NCBI RefSeq assembly: GCF_003316765.1
Contig: NZ_NIJF01000025.1
Span: 1-47,595, forward strand
Length of the DNA stretch: 47,595 nucleotides
Reading direction: 5' to 3'
From: Bacillus sp. P14.5
GTDB lineage: Bacteria > Bacillota > Bacilli > Bacillales > Bacillaceae_B
Shown here: piece after piece, positions 9,210 to 16,595 of the stretch
Layout: every line of letters starts with the position of its first letter
How positions within the stretch are numbered: the stretch's first letter is position 1
Translations under genes and position numbers: made by a program
Notes under the pieces: generated by a model
Database searches by the model: none
The model's input: the letters and a program-made list of their open reading frames with translations, nothing else
Told to the model about the DNA's origin: nothing

Positions 9210-9649
9210 CTGCGGCCAAATAAGGGGCGTAGTATTTGTTGAAATTACAGCACTGCAATTCTGGCATATTATTTGGTTTTTCTTTATTATCGTTAGTGAT
9301 CAGCCTTTTTGGCATTTTGTGCATGTTCGCATATATCCCCCTCCCTTTTTTAAATTGGCACTTTTCGTAACGTTGCTATTGATACTGATTCCGAAAAAAC
9401 CAACTATATATCACCTTAATAACCTGGTAATCTTGAAAAGAGCTGCTTTTCACGATTAGAGAGAAATCCCTTAGTATCCGGGGGAAAATCCGGCTCCTGG
9501 GATTTTTCCTATACAATATATGCGAAAACAACCTTTAAATAGAGTATCTAATTATTCACAAGTTCAAGCGGTCCACTCAAGAAAAATATTCATATTAATA
9601 GGGCTTACCCTATTATGGGGCAGCGTCAGGGACGATAAGGAATTTCAAA
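9210..9649. other. Intergenic stretch without a convincing gene
   Basis: A plus-strand open frame from about 9520 begins with a short stretch resembling the first helix of EamA-type transporters (ILIGLTLLWGS), but then runs antisense through the DJ-1 gene. At most it is a small relic. Nothing else is supportable. Confidence 0.35.
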
Positions 9650-9697
9650 TTAAAAAGCCCAGCTTCTCTACAAATCAAATAAGAGAAATTGAGCTTT
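9650..9697 (-). terminator. Terminator of the DJ-1/PfpI gene
   Basis: Arms 9654-9669 and 9682-9697 form a 16-nt stem with one mismatch and two G-U pairs that exist only in the minus-strand RNA, followed by a U-rich tail. This sets the direction. Confidence 0.75.
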
Positions 9698-9706
9698 TCA
9701 GTTACT

Positions 9707-10339
9707 TCACTTATTTAATGAATTCATCAACTGGAAGAAGTACTCAGGTTTATGAGACTTGTTTAGGTTATACCATGAATCTAATGCTTCTGGTGCAAAT
9801 ACATCTAATTTTTTCAGTACTTCCATCGCAAGTTCCAGAGGAGCTATTCCTGATGCAGTAACTAAATTCTCATGAGATACAGCAGATGCCACCTCATAGA
9901 ACTTTTCTCCTTTATAGTTAGGACATATCATCTTAGTGTATTCTAAGTTATTACTTGTATGCTTTCTGGTGTCTAAGTATCCCATATTCGCAAGGGCATC
10001 AACTGCACCGCAAATTGCAGCCACAAGCGTGCCATGTTTTAAAGCACCGCCTGTTTTTTCCAAGACAGGTTGATGAATTTCTTCACTCCAAGTAGTCCCT
10101 CCCGGTAAAATTAAAAGATCTTCACTCTCAAGAGTACATTCATCAAGAGAAATATCTGGTTTTATGCTCAGTCCTCCCATAGTCGTTATAATTTCTTTAG
10201 CAGCTCCTACTGTAATTACTTTTAAAGGTGCTAAATCTTTTTTGAAATATCTTCCTGAGTTTAGTTCAGCAATTAAATATCCATATTCCCAGTCCGACAT
10301 TGTATTAAAAACATAGAGAAAAGCTTTTTTTGTCTGCAT
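9707..10339 (-). CDS. DJ-1/PfpI family protein (class I glutamine amidotransferase-like)
   Basis: A 210-residue cytoplasmic protein. ILPGGTTW (about residue 78) and AAICGAVDALA (about residue 107) give the DJ-1/PfpI nucleophile elbow with its Cys, and an acidic residue lies in the N-terminal strand region (SDWEYG). Members include stress chaperones, deglycases and putative amidases; this one cannot be assigned a substrate. The upstream neighbour on the same strand is a WYL-domain regulator separated by its own terminator, so regulation of this gene by that protein is plausible but unproven. Confidence 0.82.
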   Translation of the reverse strand: MQTKKAFLYVFNTMSDWEYGYLIAELNSGRYFKKDLAPLKVITVGAAKEIITTMGGLSIKPDISLDECTLESEDLLILPGGTTWSEEIHQPVLEKTGGALKHGTLVAAICGAVDALANMGYLDTRKHTSNNLEYTKMICPNYKGEKFYEVASAVSHENLVTASGIAPLELAMEVLKKLDVFAPEALDSWYNLNKSHKPEYFFQLMNSLNK

Positions 10340-10375
10340 CCATTAACACTCCATTCACCATTTATATAGCTAGTA

Positions 10376-10412
10376 TAAAACAACTTCCCTGACAGTTAGC
10401 GTCAGGGAAGTT
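10376..10412 (-). terminator. Terminator of the WYL regulator
   Basis: Perfect 12-bp stem AACTTCCCTGAC (10382-10393) with GTCAGGGAAGTT (10401-10412), and a U tract on the minus strand. Confidence 0.88.
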
Positions 10413-10413
10413 A

Positions 10414-11376
10414 TCATACTTGATGAAATTCGATTAATTCGGACAGAACTTCAATAAGTCTTTTCTTAAGACTTACTGGCTCAATCACTTTAATAGATTT
10501 GTTGAATGGTAAAAGTAAATAAGGTACATATGTATGTATCACGTCTTTATCGAGAAGGAATACTGCTTGAGTTGAAGTCTGTTCTTGAAGATAATGTCCT
10601 AAAAACCAATGTTGGCAAATATCAGCCAATACACTTTTATCCCCATGAATAACCAAGGAAATAATCCCTTCCTTATCTTCTATAGTTGGAAGAAGATTTT
10701 TCGTAAAAAAGTCACGTGCTGAAAAATTTTCCGGCCGGTTAAACTTATCTTCGGTCAGCATTAGACGTTCAATTCGATCTACTCTAAAACTGCGGATATC
10801 ATTCCTAAGATGACAAAATCCAATCACATACCACTTATTATTCCAATAGATGATTCTGTACGGATCGACCAATCTATCATTTAATTGCTTTTCGCCACTT
10901 TTTTGATAAAAAATCTTTACTGAGAACCCTTCAGCTACGGCCTGCTCCAACTCCTTCAAAAAAGGTTCTATAGAGAGTGAACTTACTCGACTTATTACTT
11001 CAAGGCTGGTTAAATGTTGGTTTATCTTTGTTTCCTGCTCTTGATTTGAATGTTTGCTTAGCTTTGAAATAGCCCTATTTAATGCTTCTCCTCCATAATA
11101 TCCGGCTTCTTCCGCAAAAACAGCAGCATGATAAAGTGAAGTTTGCTCCTCAGAATCAAAAAAAAGAGGCGCCTCAATAAAATTGTTCAATAAACTGTAT
11201 CCACCGTTATGACCCGGTTCTGAAATAATCGGTACACCACTTGTTGAAATGGTATCAATATAACGATACACAGTCCTAATATTCATCTCTAACTTTTCTG
11301 AAATTTGTTGTGCAGTAACTTTTTCACCTGAACGAAGCATCCATATAATCGCTAACATATTGTCAATTTTAGGCAT
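10414..11376 (-). CDS. YafY-type transcriptional regulator (HTH-11 plus WYL domain)
   Basis: A 320-residue regulator. The N-terminal winged helix has KVTAQQISEKLEMNIRTVYR (about residues 19-38). A WYL domain spans about residues 150-220, containing VDPYRIIYWNNKWYVIGFCH and the trailing RSFRVDRIERL. WYL proteins bind ligands such as nucleic acid fragments or small molecules and control nearby genes. It has its own terminator and lies upstream of the DJ-1 gene on the same strand, so local control is likely but inferred. SD GAGGTGG precedes the start. Confidence 0.87.
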   Translation of the reverse strand: MPKIDNMLAIIWMLRSGEKVTAQQISEKLEMNIRTVYRYIDTISTSGVPIISEPGHNGGYSLLNNFIEAPLFFDSEEQTSLYHAAVFAEEAGYYGGEALNRAISKLSKHSNQEQETKINQHLTSLEVISRVSSLSIEPFLKELEQAVAEGFSVKIFYQKSGEKQLNDRLVDPYRIIYWNNKWYVIGFCHLRNDIRSFRVDRIERLMLTEDKFNRPENFSARDFFTKNLLPTIEDKEGIISLVIHGDKSVLADICQHWFLGHYLQEQTSTQAVFLLDKDVIHTYVPYLLLPFNKSIKVIEPVSLKKRLIEVLSELIEFHQV

Positions 11377-11429
11377 ATAATTCCACCTCTATTTCCCTCT
11401 CTCTATATAACTAACAACCATCTTACACT

Positions 11430-11482
11430 GCCAATTATTTCAAATATCTTAATATTGAGCAATCCCCTTATTCAGTTACTTT
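11430..11482 (-). repeat. Degenerate cassette-site half upstream of the WYL gene
   Basis: On the minus strand this stretch reads GTAACTGAATAAGG followed about 30 nt later by TTTGAAATAATTGG. Both strings recur beside the cassette sites at 12605, 14590 and 42603. It looks like the outer end of the left array. Confidence 0.45.
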
Positions 11483-11577
11483 CAACCGCACTAAACATAA
11501 CCTGTCAATTCACCTTAAAGTCATTTGATCTGCTACACAGAATAATCCGTTTGATCATAGGGAGAAAATGTATATTT

Positions 11578-11697
11578 ATAACCGCATTTGCAGGTGAAAA
11601 TGCACTCCCTTTTGCAAGCGGTTTTGAAGTGTAATACGAATGCGAAATTAATCACTCAAAAAAAGGCGCTGCGGATATTAATCGCAGTGCCTCTTTT
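11578..11697. terminator. Two intergenic hairpins, one a likely bidirectional terminator
   Basis: AGGCGCTGCG (11663-11672) pairs with CGCAGTGCCT (11684-11693), flanked by A and T runs, and can act both ways. Just left, 11580-11624 holds a second inverted repeat (AACCGC with GCGGTT, plus inner TGCA arms). The rest of 11483-11577 shows nothing. Confidence 0.65.
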
Positions 11698-11705
11698 TGA
11701 TGTGT

Positions 11706-11738
11706 TATTCAATTAAAGCCCCCGTTTGTTGAAGATGG
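11706..11738 (-). repeat. Cassette site A (follows the GNAT gene)
   Basis: In gene orientation it reads ATCTTCAACAAACGGGGGC then TTTAATTGAATAAC. It starts 2 nt after the GNAT stop codon. Near-identical cores occur at 42101, 42696 and 45225. Confidence 0.75.
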
Positions 11739-11739
11739 A

Positions 11740-12561
11740 CTAAAGATTAATCACTCGCCATTCACAAACTTCTGTCATACCAATTTTCTTATATACACTT
11801 CTGGCTGCGGGATTATTATAAAATAGATATGGATATTTACCTTCTTCTAGTAACATTTGAAATAACCCTATTAAAACCTCTGTACCGTAACCCTTGTTTC
11901 TAAAATGTGGATTTGTAACCACTCCAATAATAATGGCACTATTTATGTCTTCCGCAATTGTTGCACAAGAGGAGACCATTTCACCATTAATATCTAAATA
12001 CACTGTTCTGTCACTACTCTCTTTTAACCTCTTATATTCAATTTGAACATAGTCTTCCTTTTCTTTAGGAAGGCTTTGCGTAAATTCATTGGTAGATAGC
12101 AATAAGTCATACTGCATACCTATTTCATCTTCCGTTTGGATAACTTTTAACGGATTTTTAAGTTTTCTTGGTGTAGAAATATTTTTCACTACACCTAAAT
12201 AGGATAATGTATCAGCTTTTGCATCAACATAAGGCAAGAATTTTTTCATTAGGGAGCTAGGTCCACTTAACTTTGTATAATCTAAATCCCTTAGCAGTTC
12301 CTTGTAAATACTGATGTCTCTATCCCACTGAGAAAAATAAGAAATGTTGTTATAGTTATTGATAAGTATAGATACTAACAAGTTATCTTGATATTCACCA
12401 AATATTTTAAAATTACCCTCATAATTATTCTTTTTCATACCATCAATTAAAAAATGATAATGAACAACATCCTCACCAAATAATTTAATAACATCTTGGT
12501 GATTAGCAGCAGTCAGCTTTTTTAATTGCAATTCCCATCCCCCCGTAAAACACTTTTTCAA
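11740..12561 (-). CDS. GNAT-family N-acetyltransferase
   Basis: A cytoplasmic protein of about 263-273 residues. The C-terminal half has the acetyl-CoA binding motif VVTNPHFRNKGYGTEVL (R/Q-x-x-G-x-G form) and the late motif YNNPAARSVYKKIGM, typical of FR47-like GNAT enzymes. The N-terminal half shows no known domain. The substrate cannot be predicted. The open frame begins at 12561, but TTG at 12531, preceded by GGGGGGATGGGAA, is the better start. It is the first gene of the left cassette-like array, with site A directly after its stop and site B upstream. Confidence 0.78.
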   Translation of the reverse strand: MKKCFTGGWELQLKKLTAANHQDVIKLFGEDVVHYHFLIDGMKKNNYEGNFKIFGEYQDNLLVSILINNYNNISYFSQWDRDISIYKELLRDLDYTKLSGPSSLMKKFLPYVDAKADTLSYLGVVKNISTPRKLKNPLKVIQTEDEIGMQYDLLLSTNEFTQSLPKEKEDYVQIEYKRLKESSDRTVYLDINGEMVSSCATIAEDINSAIIIGVVTNPHFRNKGYGTEVLIGLFQMLLEEGKYPYLFYNNPAARSVYKKIGMTEVCEWRVINL

Positions 12562-12604
12562 TTCTTCTTTTGATTAGACGAAATCCCAATAATTTTAGGT
12601 TCAA

Positions 12605-12667
12605 CTTATTCAGTTAACCTGCCCGTTACTGGAACAAAGGGCGACTGCTTATTCAGCCAACGCCACC
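12605..12667 (-). repeat. Cassette site B
   Basis: In gene orientation: GGCGTTGGCTGAATAAGCAG, then TCGCCC, then TTTGTTCCAGTAACGGGCAG, then GTTAACTGAATAAG. GGCG pairs with CGCC. It starts about 20 nt after the stop at 12688. This is one of the most complete copies. Confidence 0.8.
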
Positions 12668-12687
12668 ATTACTTGATAAAAGAAGCA

Positions 12688-12996
12688 TTAGAACTCATCA
12701 TAATATTTCTTTGGGTTAACAATATTATTTGCAACAAAAAACTCCGCCTGGCTCTTAAACATATTTATGTAGGACTCTTTGTCCATAGCAATCTCTACTA
12801 ACTCATCAACGCTACCTTCAACACTAACTGTATCTAAGTTCAAATCTACCAGAACAGTCATATAGGTTTTATCATTGTATGAAACGGTCCCTGTCACTTG
12901 TTTTTTTGCCAAATCAACCACAGGAAAATTGTGAGTTACACCTGTTGATTTGAATAAAGTGTATCCGACATTTGATTTAATGTTATTTTTCTTCAC
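12688..12996 (-). CDS. Hypothetical protein of the left cassette array
   Basis: 102 residues, not recognised. It has no signal peptide or membrane segment; the sequence alternates short beta-like stretches (GTVSYNDKTYMTVLVDLNLD) with an acidic helical region and ends KKYYDEF. It lies between sites B and C as a single-gene unit with its own upstream spacer. It is in the same orientation as its neighbours. No function should be inferred. Confidence 0.6.
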   Translation of the reverse strand: MKKNNIKSNVGYTLFKSTGVTHNFPVVDLAKKQVTGTVSYNDKTYMTVLVDLNLDTVSVEGSVDELVEIAMDKESYINMFKSQAEFFVANNIVNPKKYYDEF

Positions 12997-13085
12997 ATTT
13001 AATACCCACCTGATAATGTTATTTTATAAAAATTTTATTATTTTCTGAGCTTATGGACCTCATTTTCACTTAACGACCATAAATT

Positions 13086-13175
13086 CCCTCTTCTGTTAAT
13101 CTGCCCGTTAGCCCAAGATGGTTAAATCTGTTGACGTAAACGAAGGGAGGTGGCTGCTTGTTTAGCATTGCCTCC
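13086..13175 (-). repeat. Cassette site C
   Basis: In gene orientation: GGAGGCAATGCTAAACAAGC, then AGCCACCTCCCTTCGTTTAC, an extra 18-nt insertion, then CTAACGGGCAGATTAACAGA. GGAGG pairs with CCTCC. It starts 2 nt after the stop at 13177. It is homologous to site B, with an insertion between the halves. Confidence 0.75.
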
Positions 13176-13176
13176 T

Positions 13177-13901
13177 TTACTTAAATAGTTGACAAGAACT
13201 ATCTTCCCAAATAAGCGGGGTAAATTTATCGAATATAATCCCTTCAAGCTTTGTTTTAGCTAATAAATCAGTAGCGTCTTCCTTTGCAAAGAAAAGGCCG
13301 GAAACCTCATCAAAGTAGCAGGTAAACACAAAGTCGCCGTTCTCGTCTGTGATAGTTACTGGCCCAGAGGAGGAAGATAGTCTTATTTTGATGTCAGTGT
13401 CTATTTCACTTAGTGCATAAGTTTCTTTTTCACCGTGTAATGTCAAATAGTACAGGTGATTGGCTCCTTTGCAGGCTAGTATTGTTATAATGTCGTCTAT
13501 TATTAATACAGAAAATTCATCTTCCATAGGATAATATGTCTGGTTATCTAATACGCTTTCCAGGCGTATAGACAGATCATTTCTTCGATAAATTTCTCTA
13601 GCTGCACCGCTAAATAAACTTGCAATTACAGCCTTAGACATTTCACCTAAACTTATAAAACAAACCTCATTCTTAATGTATCCCAAGATAGAGGAGTACC
13701 ATATGTAAGAATGTCACCTTTAATAGGATAATACTGGTGTGGGCTGTCACTTTTATCAGATTCCCAGTCATCTGGAATCTTGATAAAAGGAAAGAATATT
13801 TTCGCTGCAAATGTATATCCTTTTGGCAATTTACTTAACAAAGGGTCTATTTCAGGACTTTTTATCCTTGGGTAGAAAAACTCCATTTTGTTTATAACCA
13901 C
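13177..13901 (-). pseudogene. Hypothetical protein, probably one gene split by a 1-base frameshift
   Basis: Two overlapping frames on one strand: 13653-13901 (82 residues, ends TLRMRFVL) and 13177-13686 (169 residues, begins at TTG, GYIKNEVCF). The second has no SD. Adding one A at about 13664-13666 joins them as SWDTLRNEVCFISLG, giving a soluble protein of about 240 residues. No family is recognised; the C-terminal half has the look of a beta-rich domain with FVFTCYFDEVSGLFFAKEDA. It sits between sites C and D as one cassette unit. The alternative is two overlapping genes. Confidence 0.6.
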
Positions 13902-14027
13902 GTTTTCATCCTCCTACCAGTTATATTTAATACTCACTCCTACTGGGTAACTTTCTCAAGGATTTCCTGAGGGAATGCTTATTCCACATCCTCTATTATA
14001 AATTATACGAATACCTAAGTTTCAGTT

Positions 14028-14068
14028 TATTCCAAGAATCCTGCTCCAATAATTGAAGAAGGGCAATA
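14028..14068 (-). repeat. Cassette site D (partial)
   Basis: In gene orientation: GCCCTTCTTCAATTATTGGA, then GCAGGATTCTTGGAATAA. It matches only the second half of sites B and K. It begins about 50 nt after the stop of the gene ending at 14120. Confidence 0.6.
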
Positions 14069-14119
14069 CTTGGACTTTGAAATAGTAATGGTTGTCCATA
14101 TGAGAATAAAAATTAATAA

Positions 14120-14431
14120 TTATTTACACGTTACACAAATTAAGTTATTTTTGTCATCAATTTTCCAGTAGTACTCATTAATGTTTATTTTCTTAGAGCA
14201 ATTAGCACATTTACTCGGCCAACCGAAATAGCGGAAATTAGCCAAATCCGTAAGGTCAATGGACCATCCTGCTAAAGCTGTTTATTCCTCATTACTTAAT
14301 TTAAGTTCACTTGCAATGTCATCCTCAAGTAAGCCTTCATGAAACTCATCAACAGTCTTATCGAAAATCTTCAATGCTTTTTCTTCACTCAGATTCTTAT
14401 AAAAAACCTGATATAAAAGGTCATTTTTCAT
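14120..14431 (-). pseudogene. Small zinc-ribbon-like protein with an in-frame stop
   Basis: ATG at 14431 opens a 49-residue frame (begins MKNDLLYQVFYKNLSEEKAL) that stops at TAA (14282-14284). The same frame then stays open to 14120 and encodes a plausible continuation with two CxxC pairs (KCANCSKK and CVTCK), typical of a small zinc ribbon. Reading the stop as Tyr gives SNEEYTALAGW and a 103-residue protein. I infer a nonsense mutation or base error; alternatively only the 49-residue peptide is made. The function is unknown. Site D follows it and the partial site E lies upstream. Confidence 0.55.
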
Positions 14432-14588
14432 ACTTTACCATCCTAAAAGACAAAGAATTCACTGACACTTGTCAAGATTAGTTGTTATGGATTAAATGGT
14501 TCACTAAAGATTATTTTTGCAGTTATTGGTTGTTCTTTTTAAGAGTAGCAAGGAATCCTTCTCATTCTCTAGTACAACAATATACAAA

Positions 14589-14662
14589 TACCAATTATTT
14601 CAAAACATCTATATTATAGCAATGCTATCATTTAATTTACTGGCCCTTTAACAAAACAAGGG
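14589..14662 (-). repeat. Cassette site E (degenerate) with adjoining conserved spacer
   Basis: In gene orientation 14662-14631 reads CCCTTGTTTTGTTAAAGGGC then CAGTAAATTAAATG. Further along, TTTTGAAATAATTGGTATT (complement of about 14589-14607) also occurs beside site G, and a close match beside the WYL gene. It marks the upstream side of the small zinc-ribbon gene. Confidence 0.5.
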
Positions 14663-14768
14663 TATATTATGGATTTTTCAATATTGTTAATCCCTTTGTG
14701 TCATTTAACAGGGGAGGCACTACATTTTTCTCAAAAAAAGACACAATAGCCCTGATTGGTAAATGTAA

Positions 14769-14798
14769 AATACAGTATTGCCACGACTTTTGTGTCAA
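14769..14798 (-). promoter_or_regulatory. Possible promoter reading into the left array
   Basis: On the minus strand TTGACA (14793-14798) is followed at 18 nt by TGTATT (14769-14774). It points toward the zinc-ribbon gene and the rest of the left array, all of which are on this strand. The -35 is perfect and the -10 is weak. Nothing else is supportable between 14663 and 14865. Confidence 0.35.
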
Positions 14799-14862
14799 TC
14801 ATCACTATTTCTACTTTCTGCTATCTCAATTTAAATGGGTATTTGTTATTCGAGGATGAGTA

Positions 14863-14892
14863 AAACCCCGTCCTTAATATAGAACGGGGCAA
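14863..14892. terminator. Terminator, probably originally of the ba3 oxidase operon
   Basis: CCCCGTCC (14866-14873) pairs with GAACGGGG (14882-14889) with one mismatch, flanked by A runs that give U tracts in either direction. It lies just beyond the intron relic, on the far side from the oxidase operon. Confidence 0.75.
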
Positions 14893-14966
14893 AACACTTT
14901 ATTATCAAGAAAATCCTTAAATCATAAAATTGATAACAAACATTTAAGGAAGGATCCTGCTGTTAA

Positions 14967-15225
14967 TACCATCAACTAAGAAGGTTGGGCATCAGAAACG
15001 AGGAAGCCTGGAAAGTAGCTAATTCCCGTAAGGGATATTGGAGGATTTCCAGAAGTGAAGCGTTACAGAAAGCAATTAAAATAAAAACGCTCAACAAATG
15101 GGGTCTTAAAGACCACAATTTCTATAAAAGCGTTGATACTTAAGTTATAGAACAGCAGTATACGGAACCGTACTACGGTGGTGAGAGAGGTCGGCTAATC
15201 AATTAATGATTAGCCCCCTACTCGA
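14967..15225 (+). mobile_element. 3' relic of a group IIC intron (RT C-terminus plus domains V-VI)
   Basis: The frame 14967-15143 encodes the last 58 residues of a group II intron maturase (RRLGIRNEEAWKVANSRKGY and SEALQKAIKIKTLNKWGL are recognisable). It is followed by a domain V-like hairpin (about 15153-15184, TATACGGAACCGTACTACGG) and domain VI (GGCTAATCA 15193-15201 with TGATTAGCC 15207-15215), ending CCCTACTCGAT. The form is that of bacterial class C introns. The 5' part, including the catalytic RT motifs, is missing, so it is dead. It sits between a terminator hairpin (14866-14889) and a stop codon, the usual class C target context. Confidence 0.82.
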
Positions 15226-15786
15226 TTACTCATATTGAGAAGGATCAATAAAGAAGGAGTATGCCAGGTAAATGACCATACAAACAGCCGTGACAAGAAA
15301 GCCCCAACCCAGGATGATTTGGTCAGTGACCAGGTAATTGTTACATAAAGGTTCTGGAGTTTTAATGTATAACCAGCCCCCTGCAATAAACAAGATGGTA
15401 AAAATGATGACCACTATATTTTTACCGGCAGTATTGAGCTTTTTCCAACTGTTGCGCAGAGGGAGTCCTGCCAGGAAAGGCAGGCTGATAAATTTAAATA
15501 TTTCTACTGACATAACCGTTAATGCTTCATCCATTGTTCGCGGGAGCATCCAATATACCATTATGATCGAAAACAACAGAATCCCCGGAACTCCATTCTC
15601 ATTCCACTTGTTAAAAAATCTAGGGAATTTGCATTGTAAGTATTTCCCCATTAAAAATCCTGCTGCAACAACCATCGGCATCTGCATATGCATGTGCACC
15701 AGCATAATGGATTCCATCAAGTTGGCCACAGGTGGAAGTGCCAGTGCAATGAGCAGGAACAATCCTAATAGAAACTGACTGTTCAT
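15226..15786 (-). CDS. CtaG-like membrane protein of the ba3 oxidase operon
   Basis: A 186-residue membrane protein with about five or six helices. Residues 25-50 (ESIMLVHMHMQMPMVVAAGF) hold a His/Met-rich helix resembling the SxHMxQH region of the caa3 CtaG assembly family; that assignment is tentative because of the short length. The last gene of the oxidase operon, 18 nt after the SCO gene, with SD AGGGAGG. Its role is probably copper delivery or assembly of the oxidase. Its stop codon abuts the end of the group IIC intron relic. Confidence 0.6.
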   Translation of the reverse strand: MNSQFLLGLFLLIALALPPVANLMESIMLVHMHMQMPMVVAAGFLMGKYLQCKFPRFFNKWNENGVPGILLFSIIMVYWMLPRTMDEALTVMSVEIFKFISLPFLAGLPLRNSWKKLNTAGKNIVVIIFTILFIAGGWLYIKTPEPLCNNYLVTDQIILGWGFLVTAVCMVIYLAYSFFIDPSQYE

Positions 15787-15804
15787 ATATCAACCTCCCT
15801 CTCC

Positions 15805-16422
15805 CTATTTCAGGACAGCCTTCAATTCAGTAGCAGCTTCTTCCACCTTTGTGTAATCCATGATATTGATTAACTTACCTTTTTTATCAACCAGATAGAA
15901 TGCAGAGTTATGGGCGAAGTTTCCATCACCGTCGGGAATGACAATTACTCCAAAATATTCCAGTAGCCAAGTCAGCTCCTTTTGATCGGGAACCCGTGCC
16001 ATTCTCCAGGTTTCTCCGTCACTATAAAAATAGTCTTTGTACCTATCCAATGTATCCGGATGGTCCCTCTCCGAATCAAAACTTATGCTCAAAAACACAA
16101 TTTCCTCCCCTAAATCTTTTGCAGGAAGTCTTTCATAAACCTGGGACATATTATATTCCAACTGCGGACATACCGTTGTACAGGCAGTATAAAAAAATGT
16201 GATAAAAACGTATTTGTCCTTAAACTCATCGATACTGTATTTCCTGCCTGAACTATCTTCCAATAATACAGCAGGGAATGCCGGCTGATGATCAACAAGC
16301 CGGTTCACTCTGGCCGTTTCTGCGGTATACGCTTTAAAGCCGTCTGTTCCAATATAGAATATTCCTATCCCGAACAAGAAGACAAAAAGACAAGCTAATA
16401 CAGTTGGAGCAGGCTTTTTCAT
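15805..16422 (-). CDS. SCO1/SenC family copper chaperone
   Basis: A 205-residue membrane-anchored thioredoxin-fold protein. One N-terminal helix (residues 7-25) is followed by the Cu-binding CTTVC (about residues 80-84) and the distal His in NFAHNSAFYLVD (about residue 171), the three canonical SCO copper ligands. SCO proteins load the CuA centre of cytochrome oxidase subunit II, encoded two genes upstream here. SD GGAAGTG. It belongs to the operon with cbaA, after a 173-nt gap that contains a small GGATGC/GCATCC hairpin. Confidence 0.9.
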   Translation of the reverse strand: MKKPAPTVLACLFVFLFGIGIFYIGTDGFKAYTAETARVNRLVDHQPAFPAVLLEDSSGRKYSIDEFKDKYVFITFFYTACTTVCPQLEYNMSQVYERLPAKDLGEEIVFLSISFDSERDHPDTLDRYKDYFYSDGETWRMARVPDQKELTWLLEYFGVIVIPDGDGNFAHNSAFYLVDKKGKLINIMDYTKVEEAATELKAVLK

Positions 16423-16595
16423 TGGATCACTTCCTTTTGGGTTCGCACTAATTCTGCAACTTCAACTGAGAGTGTACCGGCCGGATGCAAGGCAGAAGGA
16501 TGCCCGCTCCCAAGAGAGGTGAGCATCCCTTTCCTGTGCTCCAAGCGGCACCACTGCCTTGGATGCCGCTCAATTCCTCAACCTTGTTTAATAGA

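Noticed and set aside
9520..9861. 113-residue plus-strand gene with an EamA-like first helix
   Set aside because: More than half lies antisense to the well-supported DJ-1 gene and its terminator; at best the first 30 codons are a relic.
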